Part shown: one piece after another, positions 18,299-27,735 of the stretch
How positions within the stretch are numbered: the first letter of the stretch is position 1
Layout of the letters: each line of letters starts with the position of its first letter
Source: Rhizobiales bacterium 64-17
Lineage (GTDB): Bacteria; Pseudomonadota; Alphaproteobacteria; Rhizobiales; Xanthobacteraceae
NCBI GenBank assembly: GCA_001899285.1
Contig: MKWA01000008.1
Span: 124,001-188,000 of the forward strand
DNA: 64,000 nucleotides
Direction: 5' to 3'
The notes under the pieces: model-generated
Databases searched by the model: none
What the model was told of the DNA's origin: nothing
Seen by the model: the letters and a program-made list of their open reading frames with translations, nothing else
Program-made: the position numbers and the translations under genes

Positions 18299-19474
18299 TC
18301 AGCCCCAGGGGCCGCGGCCGCCGAGTGGCGGCAGGCCTGGGATGAACGGCTTGTCGCCGCCGGTCTGCTGGCCTGGTCCTTGTCCGCTTTGGCCCTGCGA
18401 AGGCTCCGGTGCGCCCCAAGGCCCGGCATTGGGATCAGGGCCGCCTGCATCCGGCTGATCGGGACTGTCCTCGGGCGGCGGCAGCGCGAGCGGGCCGGGG
18501 TCGTGACCGCCGGCGAATTTGACCAGCGCAGCCACACGGGCATCGACCGACGGATGCGTCGCGAACAGGTCCGAGAAACCCGTGCGCGGATTGTCGATGC
18601 ACATCTCCATCACCGCGGAGTTGGCGGCGGGAATCTCGCTGCGGCCCTCGATCTTGCGCAGCGCCGAGATCATCGCATCGGGATTTTTCGTCAGTTCCAC
18701 CGAGCCGGAATCGGCGAGATATTCGCGTTGCCGCGACAGCGCAAAACGGATGACGATCGACAGCACCCAGGCGACGACGATCAAAACAACCGCGATCAGG
18801 ATCGCGATCACGGCGCCGCCGGAGCCCTTGCGGTCGCCGTCGGAGGACGAGCGGCCGCCGCCGAAGCGGATGCCGCCCTGAAAGAAGATGCGGAACACCA
18901 TCTCGCCGAAGAACGAGATCACGCCGGCGATCACCACGGCAATCACCAGGAGCCGCACGTCGCCGTTGCGGATATGCGTCAGCTCATGGCCGAGCACGGC
19001 TTCGATCTCGGCGGGATCGAGCGCGTTCATCAGTCCGCGCGTGACGGTGATTGCGTACTGCTTCTCGTTGAGACCGGTGGCATAGGCGTTGAGCGCGTCG
19101 TCCTCGGCGATCTTCAGCTTCGGCATCGGAATACCGCGCGAGATGCAGAGGTTTTCGAGCAGGTTGTAGAGTTGCGGCTCCTCGGCGCGGGTCACGTCAT
19201 GACCGCCGGTCATGGCGTCGATCATCTTCTGGTGGAATTTGTAGGCGATCCAGACCCACAGCAGCGTGCCGATGGTGGCGAACGGCGCCGCTTTCAGGAA
19301 ATCCACGAACGCCGCGCGCATCAGCCAGTCGAGCGAGGCGTCGCCGAGCATCGCCTCGGCGATCAGCGCGCCGGCGAACACCAGCAAATAGACCAGGAAG
19401 AACAGGCCGACCAGCAGGATCACCGACCGGCGCCGGTTCGACTGGATGTGCGTGTAGAGGCCGTAGGCGGCCAT
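18299..19474 (-). CDS. M48-family (HtpX-like) membrane metalloprotease
   Basis: A 391-residue protease. Two N-terminal membrane segments (about 15-40 and 55-72) precede the zinc motif HELTH (about 161-165) in VLGHELTHIRNGD, with two further membrane spans at about 175-195 and 220-240. The last 65 residues are a Pro/Gly/Gln-rich, probably disordered tail. It lies 92 bases downstream of lemA on the same strand; LemA plus M48 is a recurrent pair. It presumably degrades damaged membrane proteins, but this is inferred from the family. Confidence 0.9.
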   Translation of the reverse strand: MAAYGLYTHIQSNRRRSVILLVGLFFLVYLLVFAGALIAEAMLGDASLDWLMRAAFVDFLKAAPFATIGTLLWVWIAYKFHQKMIDAMTGGHDVTRAEEPQLYNLLENLCISRGIPMPKLKIAEDDALNAYATGLNEKQYAITVTRGLMNALDPAEIEAVLGHELTHIRNGDVRLLVIAVVIAGVISFFGEMVFRIFFQGGIRFGGGRSSSDGDRKGSGGAVIAILIAVVLIVVAWVLSIVIRFALSRQREYLADSGSVELTKNPDAMISALRKIEGRSEIPAANSAVMEMCIDNPRTGFSDLFATHPSVDARVAALVKFAGGHDPGPLALPPPEDSPDQPDAGGPDPNAGPWGAPEPSQGQSGQGPGQQTGGDKPFIPGLPPLGGRGPWG

Positions 19475-19566
19475 CGCTCAGGTTCCTGTCACGTGCAGTC
19501 TGTCGTCCTCATGGGGAGGAGCGGTCCGCGAGGATCGCGTCTCGAGCCATGAGGAGCACAGTGTCA

Positions 19567-20130
19567 TCAGAATTTCACGTTCGGAGCCTGATCGAGCTGC
19601 GCACGCGTTTCGCCGAGATCGAAGAAGGTCTGCGGATGGAAGCCGAGCGCGCCGGCGAAGAACGCCGCCGGAATCTGCTGGATGCCGGTGTTGTATTCCT
19701 GCACGGCGTTGTTGAAGAACCGCCGCGACGCCGCGAGCTTGTTCTCGATATCCGACAGTTCGGTCTGGAGCTGCTGGAAGTTCTGGTTGGCCTTGAGGTC
19801 GGGATAGGCTTCCGACAGCGCGAACAGGTTTTTCAGCGCGCCGGAGAGCATGTTTTCGGCAGCGACCTTCTGTTCCACGCCGGGCGCGGCGATGGCGGCG
19901 TTGCGCGCCTGCACCACGGCTTCGAGCGTGCCGCGCTCGTGCGCCGCATAGCCCTTCACGGTTTCGACCAGGTTCGGAATGAGGTCGTGGCGCAGCTTGA
20001 GCTGGACGTCGATGTCCGCGAACGCCTGGCTGACGCGCTGCCGCAAACCGACGAGGCCGTTGTAGATCGAGAAAATCCACAACGCGACGACGACGATGAC
20101 GCCAAGAATGACCCAGCCGGTGGTGGACAT
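19567..20130 (-). CDS. lemA: LemA-family protein
   Basis: A 187-residue protein with one N-terminal membrane segment (about 4-22), followed by a long helical domain. The signature is YNGLVGLRQRVSQAFADIDVQLK, then RHDLIPNLVETVKGY. It ends in FDLGETRAQLDQAPNVKF, the conserved C-terminal stretch. It is likely cotranscribed with the M48 protease downstream. The family's exact role is unresolved; topologically it is a membrane-tethered helical-bundle protein. Confidence 0.92.
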   Translation of the reverse strand: MSTTGWVILGVIVVVALWIFSIYNGLVGLRQRVSQAFADIDVQLKLRHDLIPNLVETVKGYAAHERGTLEAVVQARNAAIAAPGVEQKVAAENMLSGALKNLFALSEAYPDLKANQNFQQLQTELSDIENKLAASRRFFNNAVQEYNTGIQQIPAAFFAGALGFHPQTFFDLGETRAQLDQAPNVKF

Positions 20131-20270
20131 CCTGTCTCTCCTGTGAAGCCCCTGATTGAGAAGCCTAATCTAGCCGAGATGGGTGCCGTGGGGCAGGCGC
20201 ATCGCGGCCGTGTCTCGGCTTTGTCGTGGACAGACGGGGGCGGGTTCAAAAGGGCGGCGCCGATGGTGCC

Positions 20271-20305
20271 TCAAAAGAAAAACCCCAGGCGCTGGGCCTG
20301 GGGTT
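20271..20305 (-). terminator. Rho-independent terminator after the Rsm22 gene
   Basis: AACCCCAGGC (20281-20290) and GCCTGGGGTT (20296-20305) form a perfect 10-bp stem with a 5-base loop. On the minus strand it is followed by a T-rich run (complement of 20271-20280). It sits 110 bases after the stop of the Rsm22 gene and upstream of lemA, so it insulates the two. Confidence 0.75.
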
Positions 20306-20414
20306 GAGCCGTTCGGCTATCGGGGGGATTGGGGGGGGAAGCCGCCCGGCTGATAACGGGCGGATAACGCGCCGGTCCGGTGGTGGTTCCGGGGTTCGGG
20401 CGATTTTCGACGAA

Positions 20415-21413
20415 TTATTTTTGGAAGCCGTTCGGGGTCAAACCGGCGGTTGTCGTGTCACCCCAGCGCAGCCTGCGGGCGGCGGCATAGGCCGGTTTGT
20501 CCCGGCGAGGAACCGCGACTTCGGCGAGCTGGCCGGCCGGAGTGCAGAGCCGCAGTGCCACGGCGGCCTTGGACAGCCGCGGCGTCGCCACCACCCAGCT
20601 GTCGCGGGTCACCGCCGGCTGCCGGCTGACCGCCAGATAGCTGAATTTCTCGTCCTCGTAGGGCACGTCCGCCTGCTTGATCCGCAGGTGGTCGCGCGAC
20701 CGGGCCAGTCGCTGGGCGAAATGGCACCAGGCCGGCTCCGCCATCGGGCACGGCGCGGCGTGCGGGCAGGGCGCAAGGACATGCGCCCCGGCGGCGATCA
20801 GGTGCGCGCGGGCGGCGAGAACGCGGCGCGTGCCGTCCGGCGTGCCGGGCTCGACCAGCAGCAGCACGCCGGCGGTCTTCTCCCACAGCCGTTCGACGAG
20901 CCGGGCGGCGGCGGGTGCATCCAGTTCGGCGATCACATAGCTGGCGACGGTGAGGTCGGCGGCGGCGAGCGCCCCGAGGCCGGTCGCGGCGTCGCCGAGG
21001 CGGTAGGTGGCGTCACGCATTACCGGTGACGCGGCGGCGAGCCGTTGCGCCAGATCGCGCAGCGCCGGATTGGCGTCGAGCATCGACAGGGTTTGCAGCG
21101 TGGAAAACGCGGCGCGCGCGGCCCAGGTCGCGGTGCCGGGTCCGGCGCCGGCGTCGATCAGGCTTTGCGGCGCGAAATCCGGCCGCGCGGCGGCGACCGC
21201 GTCGAGACAGGCGGCAACGGCGGCAAAGGTCGCGGGCATGCGCACCAGCGCATAGGCGAGCGCGTCGCGCGGATCGGCGATGACCGCCGAGCCGCCGCCA
21301 CCGCGATAGGTCTGCGACATGACATCGGCGCGGCGCGCGGCGTCGCTGCGCGACAGGCCGTGGCTTTCGCGCGCGAGGGCGGCGGTCAATTCAGCGGGAA
21401 GATCCGCGCGCAT
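20415..21413 (-). CDS. Rsm22-family small-subunit rRNA/ribosome-associated methyltransferase
   Basis: A 332-residue protein. A SAM-binding Rossmann region begins at LIDAGAGPGTATWAA (about 87-101), with YVIAELDAP downstream. Near residues 228-250 it has a Cys-rich cluster, CPHAAPCP, then WCHF, which matches the iron-sulfur cysteines described for the Rsm22/METTL17 family. It ends with RLRWGDTTTAG. Rsm22/METTL17 acts in small ribosomal subunit assembly in mitochondria; a bacterial counterpart role is inferred. Confidence 0.85.
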   Translation of the reverse strand: MRADLPAELTAALARESHGLSRSDAARRADVMSQTYRGGGGSAVIADPRDALAYALVRMPATFAAVAACLDAVAAARPDFAPQSLIDAGAGPGTATWAARAAFSTLQTLSMLDANPALRDLAQRLAAASPVMRDATYRLGDAATGLGALAAADLTVASYVIAELDAPAAARLVERLWEKTAGVLLLVEPGTPDGTRRVLAARAHLIAAGAHVLAPCPHAAPCPMAEPAWCHFAQRLARSRDHLRIKQADVPYEDEKFSYLAVSRQPAVTRDSWVVATPRLSKAAVALRLCTPAGQLAEVAVPRRDKPAYAAARRLRWGDTTTAGLTPNGFQK

Positions 21414-21468
21414 GACGACAGCCTAAGATGACGAGCGAAGCGGCGGCACGTGCGCCGCCCGCCGCATC

Positions 21469-24400
21469 TTACGCCACGTCGCGGAACTTGGCGGCGGTTT
21501 CGAGGTCGACCGACACGAGCTGCGACACGCCACGCTCCGCCATGGTGACGCCGAACAAGCGGTTCATGCGCGCCATGGTGATCGGATTGTGGGTGATGAT
21601 GACGAAGCGGGTGTCCGTCATCTTGGTCATCTCGGTGAGCAGATCGCAGAACCGTTCGACGTTATGGTCGTCGAGCGGCGCATCGACTTCGTCCAGCACG
21701 CAGATCGGTGCCGGATTGGTGAGGAACACCGCGAAGATCAGCGCCATCGCGGTCAGCGCCTGCTCGCCGCCGGACAGGAGCGACAGCGTGGCCGGCTTCT
21801 TGCCGGGCGGCTTCGCCAGGATTTCGAGGCCGGCTTCCAGCGGATCGTCGCTCTCGATCAACTGCAATTCCGCGCTGCCGCCGCCGAACAGTTGCGTGAA
21901 CAGCTTCTGGAAGTGCGCGTTGACCGTCTCGAACGAGGCGAGCAGGCGCTCGCGCGCCTCGCGGTTCAGGCTCTGGATGCCGAGCCGCAGTTTCTTGATC
22001 GCCTCGACCAGATCGTCGCGCTCGGTGGTCAGCTTGGTGTGCTGCTCCTCGACCTCGCGCAGCTCTTCCTCGGCACGCAGGTTGACGGCGCCGAGCCGCT
22101 CGCGCTCGCGGCGCAGGCGGTCGAGCGTGGCCTCGACCTCGGTGACGTCCGGCAGCACGTCGCCCTCGGCCAGTTCCGCCAGCGGCGCGACACCGTCCGG
22201 CTCGACTTCGAGTACTTCGTGGATTTCGCGCGCCACGTCGGTGAGGCGGCGGCGGGCGCCCTCGAAACGCTCCTCGGCGCGGGCAAGAGCCTCGCGCGCC
22301 GAACCCATGGCTTCGAGCGCGGCGCGGGCGTCGCGGTCGGCTTGTGCCAAGGCTTCCTCGGCGGCGGCGAGCTTGTCGGCTTCGGCGCGGCGCTCGCTTT
22401 CGGCGATCTCGATCTCGCTGATCAGCGCGACGCGCTTCTCCTCGAACGCCTCGGGGGCATTCGCCAGCGTGGTGCGCTCGGCGGTCGCCTCGGCGATACG
22501 AGTCTCCAGCGTCGCGATCTGGCCCGACGCGCCATTCTTGCGCGTGGTCCATTCGGTCTGGTCGGCGCCGATCGCCTGCAGGCGCCGGTCGGCGAGTTCG
22601 GCCTCGCGCGCGATCGCCTGCGCTTCCGCGCGGACTTCAGCCAACGTCGAGCGGCGCACGGCGATTTCGTCGCGCACTTCGGCCAGCCGGGTTTCGAGAT
22701 CGGCGGCCGGCGGCAGCTCGGCCAGCCCGGTTTCGGTTTCGCTGCGCGCGGCGACGGCTTCGTCGCGGGTCGCGGTGAGGCGGGCGCTGGCTTCGGTCAG
22801 CGCCGACAGCCGCGCGGCGTGACGGTTAAGTTCGCGCTCGGCCGCGTCGTGGCGATCGCGCGCCGCATTGGCGTCGTGCTGGCGGTCGCGGTTGGCGGAG
22901 CGCGCGGCGCTTTCCGCCGCGGCGGCATCCTGCACCGCCTGACGCGCGGCTTCGACGGCGTTACGCTTCTCGTCGAGATCGAGGCGCGCGTCGTCCAGTT
23001 CGGTTTCGATCTCGGAGAGGCGGTTGCGCTCGGCGAGGCGGCGGGCCGCACCGGTCGGCGCGTGCGCGGCGGCGGCAAAGCCGTCCCAGCGCCACAGGTC
23101 GCCTTCGACCGAGACGAGCCGCTGGCCGGTCTTGAGGTGCTTCGCAAGCTGCGCGCCCTGCGCGCGCTCGACGATGCCGATCTGCGCGAGGCGGCGCGCC
23201 AGTTCCTGCGGCGCGACCACGAACGACGACAGCGGCTTGACGCCCTCGGGGAGCGCCGGATCAGTCGGATCGACCGCCGCGCCGCCCCAGTGGATCGGTG
23301 AGGAGGTGTCGACCGGCGCATCGAGTTCGTCGCCGAGCGCGGCGCCGATGGCCTTTTCATAACCCTTCTCGACCGAGACGCCGTCGATCACCGGCGGCCA
23401 CATGTTCTTGGTCTCGACCGCGAGCACCTTGGCGAGCGTCTTTGCCTCGGTTTCGAGCCGCTGCGCGTGGCGCTCGGCCTCGGCGAACGGCTGGCGGGCG
23501 GCGTCGAGGTTCTCGCGGGCGACGAGATGCGCGGTCTCGGCTGCCTGCGCGGCTTCTTCCGCCTCGGCGACCGCCTGCTGCGTCGCCTCGACTTCGGCGT
23601 TGAGCGCCATCAGATCGGGGCCGCCGGCTTCCGCCGCTTTCATCTCGTCGAGTTCGCGCGCGACGTCAGCGAGTTCGGATTCATGCCGGGCGATGCGGTC
23701 GGCGTGGTTCCGCGCCGCCGCTTCGAGCTGGTTGCGCCGCGCGGTCAGCGCCGCGAGTTCGGAGGTGATGTCGCTGAACACCTTTTCGACGGTGTTGAGC
23801 GCGTCGCCGGCCTCGTGCACCTGCGCGTCGATGCCGCTGCGCCGCGTCGCATTGTTCTGCGCCTCGACCCGCAGCATTTCCGCTTCGGCTTCGAGCCGCG
23901 CCAGGGCCGCTTCGGCGTCGGCGATCAGCCGCTGCTCGCGCTCGGCGTCGGCGGTGAACTGCACCAGCCGGGTTTCCAGTTCGAGGATCCGGTCCTTGGC
24001 GCGCTGTTCCTCGCGCTCCAGGTCGTTGCGGGCGACGTTGAGCCGCTGCAGGGTCGCGGCGGCGCGCGCTTCCGCGTCGCGCAACGCCGGCAGCGAGGCT
24101 TGCGCCTCGACCTGACGGGTGGAAGCTTCCGCCTGCGCACCGGTGCGCTCGGCGACGACGCGCACGGCCTCGTCCTTGGCGTGCTCGGAATCGATCACTT
24201 CCTGCTGCGCCGCCATCCAGCGCAGATGGAACAGGGTGGCTTCCGCCTTGCGCACCTGCGCCGAGACGGTGCGATAGCGGATCGCCTGCTTGGCCTGCTT
24301 CTTCAGGCTCTCCATCTGGCCAGCGAGCTGGCCGATCACATCCTCAAGGCGGGTAAGGTTTGTTTCCGCGGCCTTGAGGCGCAACTCCGCCTCGTGGCGG

Positions 24401-24927
24401 CGCGCATGCAGGCCGGCGATGCCAGCGGCTTCTTCCAGCACGCGACGGCGCTGCTCCGGCTTCGCCTGAATGATCTCGCCGATGCGGCCCTGATGCACGA
24501 GGGCCGGCGAGCGCGCGCCGGTCGAGGCGTCGGCGAACACCATCTGCACGTCGCGGGCGCGCACGTCGCGGCCGTTGATGCGATAGCTCGAGCCTTCCTC
24601 GCGCTCGATGCGGCGGGTGATGTCGAGGTTGTCGTCGTCGTTGAACTGCGCGGGCGCGGAGCGCTCGCTGTTGTCGATCGAGATCATCACCTCGGCCATG
24701 TTGCGGGCCGGGCGGTTGTTGGTGCCGGAGAAGATCACATCGTCCATGCTGGCGGCGCGCATCGACTTGTGCGAGCTCTCGCCCATCACCCAGCGCAGCG
24801 CCTCGACCAGATTGGACTTGCCGCAGCCGTTCGGGCCGACCACGCCGGTCAGACCGGGCTCGATCAGGAAGTCGGTCGGCTCGACAAAGGACTTGAATCC
24901 GAGCAGGCGCAGCTTGGTCAGCTTCAT
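21469..24927 (-). CDS. smc: Chromosome segregation protein SMC
   Basis: An ATPase of 1152 residues from the ATG at 24925-24927. Walker A is GPNGCGKSN (31-39). Two long coiled-coil arms flank a hinge around residues 500-620. The ABC signature LLSGGEQALTAMAL and Walker B CVLDEVDAPLDD lie near the C-terminus. The open frame continues upstream to 24999, but those residues are not part of the family. It condenses and segregates the chromosome with ScpAB, which is not in the window. Confidence 0.96.
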   Translation of the reverse strand: MKLTKLRLLGFKSFVEPTDFLIEPGLTGVVGPNGCGKSNLVEALRWVMGESSHKSMRAASMDDVIFSGTNNRPARNMAEVMISIDNSERSAPAQFNDDDNLDITRRIEREEGSSYRINGRDVRARDVQMVFADASTGARSPALVHQGRIGEIIQAKPEQRRRVLEEAAGIAGLHARRHEAELRLKAAETNLTRLEDVIGQLAGQMESLKKQAKQAIRYRTVSAQVRKAEATLFHLRWMAAQQEVIDSEHAKDEAVRVVAERTGAQAEASTRQVEAQASLPALRDAEARAAATLQRLNVARNDLEREEQRAKDRILELETRLVQFTADAEREQRLIADAEAALARLEAEAEMLRVEAQNNATRRSGIDAQVHEAGDALNTVEKVFSDITSELAALTARRNQLEAAARNHADRIARHESELADVARELDEMKAAEAGGPDLMALNAEVEATQQAVAEAEEAAQAAETAHLVARENLDAARQPFAEAERHAQRLETEAKTLAKVLAVETKNMWPPVIDGVSVEKGYEKAIGAALGDELDAPVDTSSPIHWGGAAVDPTDPALPEGVKPLSSFVVAPQELARRLAQIGIVERAQGAQLAKHLKTGQRLVSVEGDLWRWDGFAAAAHAPTGAARRLAERNRLSEIETELDDARLDLDEKRNAVEAARQAVQDAAAAESAARSANRDRQHDANAARDRHDAAERELNRHAARLSALTEASARLTATRDEAVAARSETETGLAELPPAADLETRLAEVRDEIAVRRSTLAEVRAEAQAIAREAELADRRLQAIGADQTEWTTRKNGASGQIATLETRIAEATAERTTLANAPEAFEEKRVALISEIEIAESERRAEADKLAAAEEALAQADRDARAALEAMGSAREALARAEERFEGARRRLTDVAREIHEVLEVEPDGVAPLAELAEGDVLPDVTEVEATLDRLRRERERLGAVNLRAEEELREVEEQHTKLTTERDDLVEAIKKLRLGIQSLNREARERLLASFETVNAHFQKLFTQLFGGGSAELQLIESDDPLEAGLEILAKPPGKKPATLSLLSGGEQALTAMALIFAVFLTNPAPICVLDEVDAPLDDHNVERFCDLLTEMTKMTDTRFVIITHNPITMARMNRLFGVTMAERGVSQLVSVDLETAAKFRDVA

Positions 24928-25089
24928 AACGCAACCTTCAGGCCCGTCGGGCGAGCCTCTTGTGAAAGCGAAGTCGATTCCGGGCCTTAGCCGGGTCACA
25001 ACCGGTCTTATCGGCGGCGAGAATGGGTGTCCGCGTGCGGCGGAGCAACAGCCGGGCCGGTCTTTTCCAGACCTTTCGCCGGTGGAAAA

Positions 25090-25126
25090 GGCAAAAATGA
25101 GTCGGGGCGCAGTATTGCGCCCCGAC
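25090..25126 (-). terminator. Rho-independent terminator after the dsbA-like gene
   Basis: GTCGGGGCGC (25101-25110) and GCGCCCCGAC (25117-25126) form a perfect 10-bp stem with a 6-base loop. Reading leftwards, the minus-strand transcript continues into TCATTTTTGCC, a T-rich tail. It stands between the DsbA-like gene and smc. Confidence 0.75.
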
Positions 25127-25172
25127 CGATTATGAAAAACAGCAATTTAGACCTGAAAAATCAGGCTAAATC

Positions 25173-25865
25173 TTAGCCCTTGATCTGGGCGTCGATTACC
25201 TTGGCCAGTTCGTCGATCGGCATGTCGCCGGCCTGACGCTTGCCGTTGATGAAGAAAGTCGGGGTCGAATCGACCTTGAAGGTATCCACGCCGCGCCGGC
25301 GCACCTTTTCGATCGAATCGAGCACCGGCTGATTCTTCAGGCAGGCGTCGAAGCTCTCGTCGGTGAAGCCGATCTGCTTGGCGACCTTCTTCATGTTCGG
25401 CAGCACGTCGCTCGGCTTCGGCACGAACGCCCAGGTCGACTGGGTTTCGAAGAAGGTGTCGACCACCATGTAGTATTTGGCGGGGTCGCGCTTGTCGCCG
25501 GTCTGCGCCGAGCAGCGCGCCAGCATGAAGGCGGCGGCGGCGACCGGATCGAGCGGGAATTCCCGCAGGATGTAGCGGACCTTGCCGGTGTCGATGTAGC
25601 GCTTCTTGAGTTCCGGGAAGGTGGTCTTCTGGAAGTGGGCGCAGTGGCTGCAGGTCATCGACGCGTATTCGATGATCGTGACCGGCGCCTTCTCGTCGCC
25701 CAGCACCATGTCGCCCATCGGACCGGCGACGCCGAGTTCGACCAGCGAGACGTCCTGCGCCTGTGCGGGCAGGGCATCGAACAGCGGGGCGATCGTGGTC
25801 AGGGCCGTACCGGCCAGCATCAGGGCGGCGGTGCGCTCGCAGAAGGCACGACGGGTGATGGTCAA
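25173..25865 (-). CDS. DsbA-family thiol-disulfide oxidoreductase
   Basis: A periplasmic thioredoxin-fold protein. I prefer the TTG at 25863-25865, because GGAG lies about 7 bases upstream and the product then starts TITRRAFCE, a signal peptide with a twin-Arg-like RR and cleavage near PAQAQ; an ATG at 25904 would add 13 polar residues. The active site is C-S-H-C in SMTCSHCAHF, and the cis-Pro segment is STPTFFINGKRQAG. Length is about 230. It probably oxidises or isomerises disulfides; DsbA or DsbD-partner roles cannot be told apart. Confidence 0.88.
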   Translation of the reverse strand: MTITRRAFCERTAALMLAGTALTTIAPLFDALPAQAQDVSLVELGVAGPMGDMVLGDEKAPVTIIEYASMTCSHCAHFQKTTFPELKKRYIDTGKVRYILREFPLDPVAAAAFMLARCSAQTGDKRDPAKYYMVVDTFFETQSTWAFVPKPSDVLPNMKKVAKQIGFTDESFDACLKNQPVLDSIEKVRRRGVDTFKVDSTPTFFINGKRQAGDMPIDELAKVIDAQIKG

Positions 25866-25971
25866 GGGACGCTCCGTAAAAAAGCGGCCGTCAGGCCGCG
25901 CCATTCGCTTGGGAATATTGGGCTATAAGGAAACAGCCGGTGTGGCAATGGTGAGGCATTCCCGGCGTCCG

Positions 25972-26496
25972 TCACTTTCCTTTGATGGTTGGGGCGCGTT
26001 TCACGCTGGCACCGAGCCGCGCCAGCGCCTGCCGCAGGCCGTCGTCGGTGTCGGGCGGCAGGCTCGCGGCGATGCGCGCGGTGTCGGCTGGGTCGGGCGG
26101 CGGCGGGCGGCGTTTGACCGGACGCCGCACCAGCGGCGCCTGACGCAACACGATGCGGCCGATCGCCTGCCAGCCGAGGAAGCGGTTAACCCGGTCGATG
26201 ATCACGTCCGAGAGATGCTGGATCTCCAGCGCGGCCGGGCCTTCCACCCGCAGCACCAGCGTTGCCGGATCGGGTGGCGCGTCGCCGACCGGCCGCTGCC
26301 ACTGGATTTTCACCGGCTGGGCATGGGCAGCGACCTCGAGGCCGGCAATGTCGCTCCAGCGTGCGATCAGTTCCGTCGAGGCGAAGCCCTGCCGCGCGAA
26401 GCTGTCGGTCAGCGTCTTGCGCAGCAGATCGGACAACGGCTTCCCAACAGGAAGCGCAGACTTGGGCTTGCCGACGGGGGGAGAAGGCTTGTTCAC
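25972..26496 (-). CDS. dciA: DciA-family (DUF721) DNA helicase loader-type protein
   Basis: A protein of about 174 residues from GTG 26494-26496; a TTG at 26517 is an alternative start. It contains the DUF721 core: LLRKTLTDSFARQGF, then ELIARWSDIAGLEVAAHAQPVKIQW, and further on VEGPAALEIQHLSDVIIDRVNRFLG. DciA is the ancestral loader of the replicative helicase DnaB in most bacteria. It lies between the dsbA-like gene and the divergent mutY. The C-terminal tail (about 60 residues) is basic and Pro-rich, and likely disordered. Confidence 0.88.
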   Translation of the reverse strand: MNKPSPPVGKPKSALPVGKPLSDLLRKTLTDSFARQGFASTELIARWSDIAGLEVAAHAQPVKIQWQRPVGDAPPDPATLVLRVEGPAALEIQHLSDVIIDRVNRFLGWQAIGRIVLRQAPLVRRPVKRRPPPPDPADTARIAASLPPDTDDGLRQALARLGASVKRAPTIKGK

Positions 26497-26554
26497 GCGC
26501 GCGGGCTCTGCCAGCAATCGGTCATGACGACGACCGCATTTCCATGGAGATGAT

Positions 26555-27640
26555 GTGGCGACCCTAGCAACCGCGACCGCCCGGCGGAAGCAGCCGCGTC
26601 CGGATCCCGCCGCGCTGCTGGCCTGGTATGACCGGCATCGCCGCGTGCTGCCGTGGCGCGCGCTGCCGGGCGCGGCGAGCGATCCCTATGCGGTGTGGCT
26701 GTCGGAGATCATGCTGCAGCAGACGACGGTGGTGGCGGTCGCGCCGTATTACGCGAAGTTCCTGACGCGCTGGCCGACGGTCGCGGCGCTCGCCGCCGCG
26801 CCGCTCGACGATGTTCTCAAGATGTGGGCCGGGCTCGGCTACTACGCCCGCGCGCGCAATCTGCATGCCTGCGCGCGCGCCGTGGTCGAACATCATGATG
26901 GCCGGTTTCCGTCATCCGTCGAGGGGTTGCAGTCGCTTCCGGGGATCGGCGCCTATACCTCGGCCGCGATCGCGTCGATCGCGTTCGATCAGCCGGCGGT
27001 GCCGGTCGACGGCAATGTCGAGCGGGTGGTGACGCGGCTGTTTGCGCTCGACGAGGCATTGCCGGGCGCGAAGCCGGCGATCAAGGCGCTGGCGGAGGCG
27101 ATCGCGCCAGCCGCGCGTCACGGTGATTTCGCGCAGGCGCTGATGGACCTCGGCGCGACCATCTGCACGCCGAAGAAACCGGCCTGCGTGCTGTGTCCGT
27201 GGCAGGAGCCGTGCGTGGCGCGGCGCGATGGCACGCAAGAGCTGTTTCCGCGCAAGGCTCCCAAGCGCGAAGGCCAACAGCGCCGCGGCGCGGCGTTCGT
27301 CGTGCTGCGCGGCGATGATCTGCTGGTGCGGACGCGCCCGGCCAAGGGATTGCTCGGCGGCATGACCGAAGTGCCGACCACCGAGTGGTCGGCGACGTTC
27401 AAGGATGATGACTCGTTGTCATTCGCGCCGCTCAAGGCGGAGTGGCGGCGATGCAGCGAACGCGTCACGCATGTGTTCACGCATTTTCCGTTGGAGCTTG
27501 TCGTCCATGTCGCGCGGGTGCCGGCGCGCACGAAAGTGCCGAACGGGATGCGGTTCATTTCGCTGCGCGATGTGCCGGGCGAAGCGTTTCCGAACGTGAT
27601 GCGGAAAGTTCTGCGCGTCGCGGGCGTGCATCCTGAATGA
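26555..27640 (+). CDS. mutY: A/G-specific adenine glycosylase
   Basis: A 361-residue base-excision repair enzyme that removes adenine opposite 8-oxoguanine. Catalytic Glu lies in EIMLQQTTV (near 50). The helix-hairpin-helix LPGIGAYTSAAIASIAF and PVDGNVERV carry the catalytic Asp. The 4Fe-4S loop C-x6-C-x2-C-x5-C is CTPKKPACVLCPWQEPC (about 204-220). A C-terminal Nudix-like MutT domain follows, with the LVVHVARVPAR segment. It starts with GTG at 26555 and is divergent from dciA. Confidence 0.95.
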   Translation: MATLATATARRKQPRPDPAALLAWYDRHRRVLPWRALPGAASDPYAVWLSEIMLQQTTVVAVAPYYAKFLTRWPTVAALAAAPLDDVLKMWAGLGYYARARNLHACARAVVEHHDGRFPSSVEGLQSLPGIGAYTSAAIASIAFDQPAVPVDGNVERVVTRLFALDEALPGAKPAIKALAEAIAPAARHGDFAQALMDLGATICTPKKPACVLCPWQEPCVARRDGTQELFPRKAPKREGQQRRGAAFVVLRGDDLLVRTRPAKGLLGGMTEVPTTEWSATFKDDDSLSFAPLKAEWRRCSERVTHVFTHFPLELVVHVARVPARTKVPNGMRFISLRDVPGEAFPNVMRKVLRVAGVHPE

Positions 27641-27735
27641 ATATTTATCTTATTTTTTCAAGGTGTTATCGGGAACCAGGATGTTGTGGCGCCGTTAAAC
27701 GCGGTATCATCCCGATGGGGTGGCATCGGATTGGT

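Noticed and set aside
21589-23301. A 570-codon plus-strand open frame opposite smc
   Set aside because: Shadow of the smc coiled coil; low-complexity composition.
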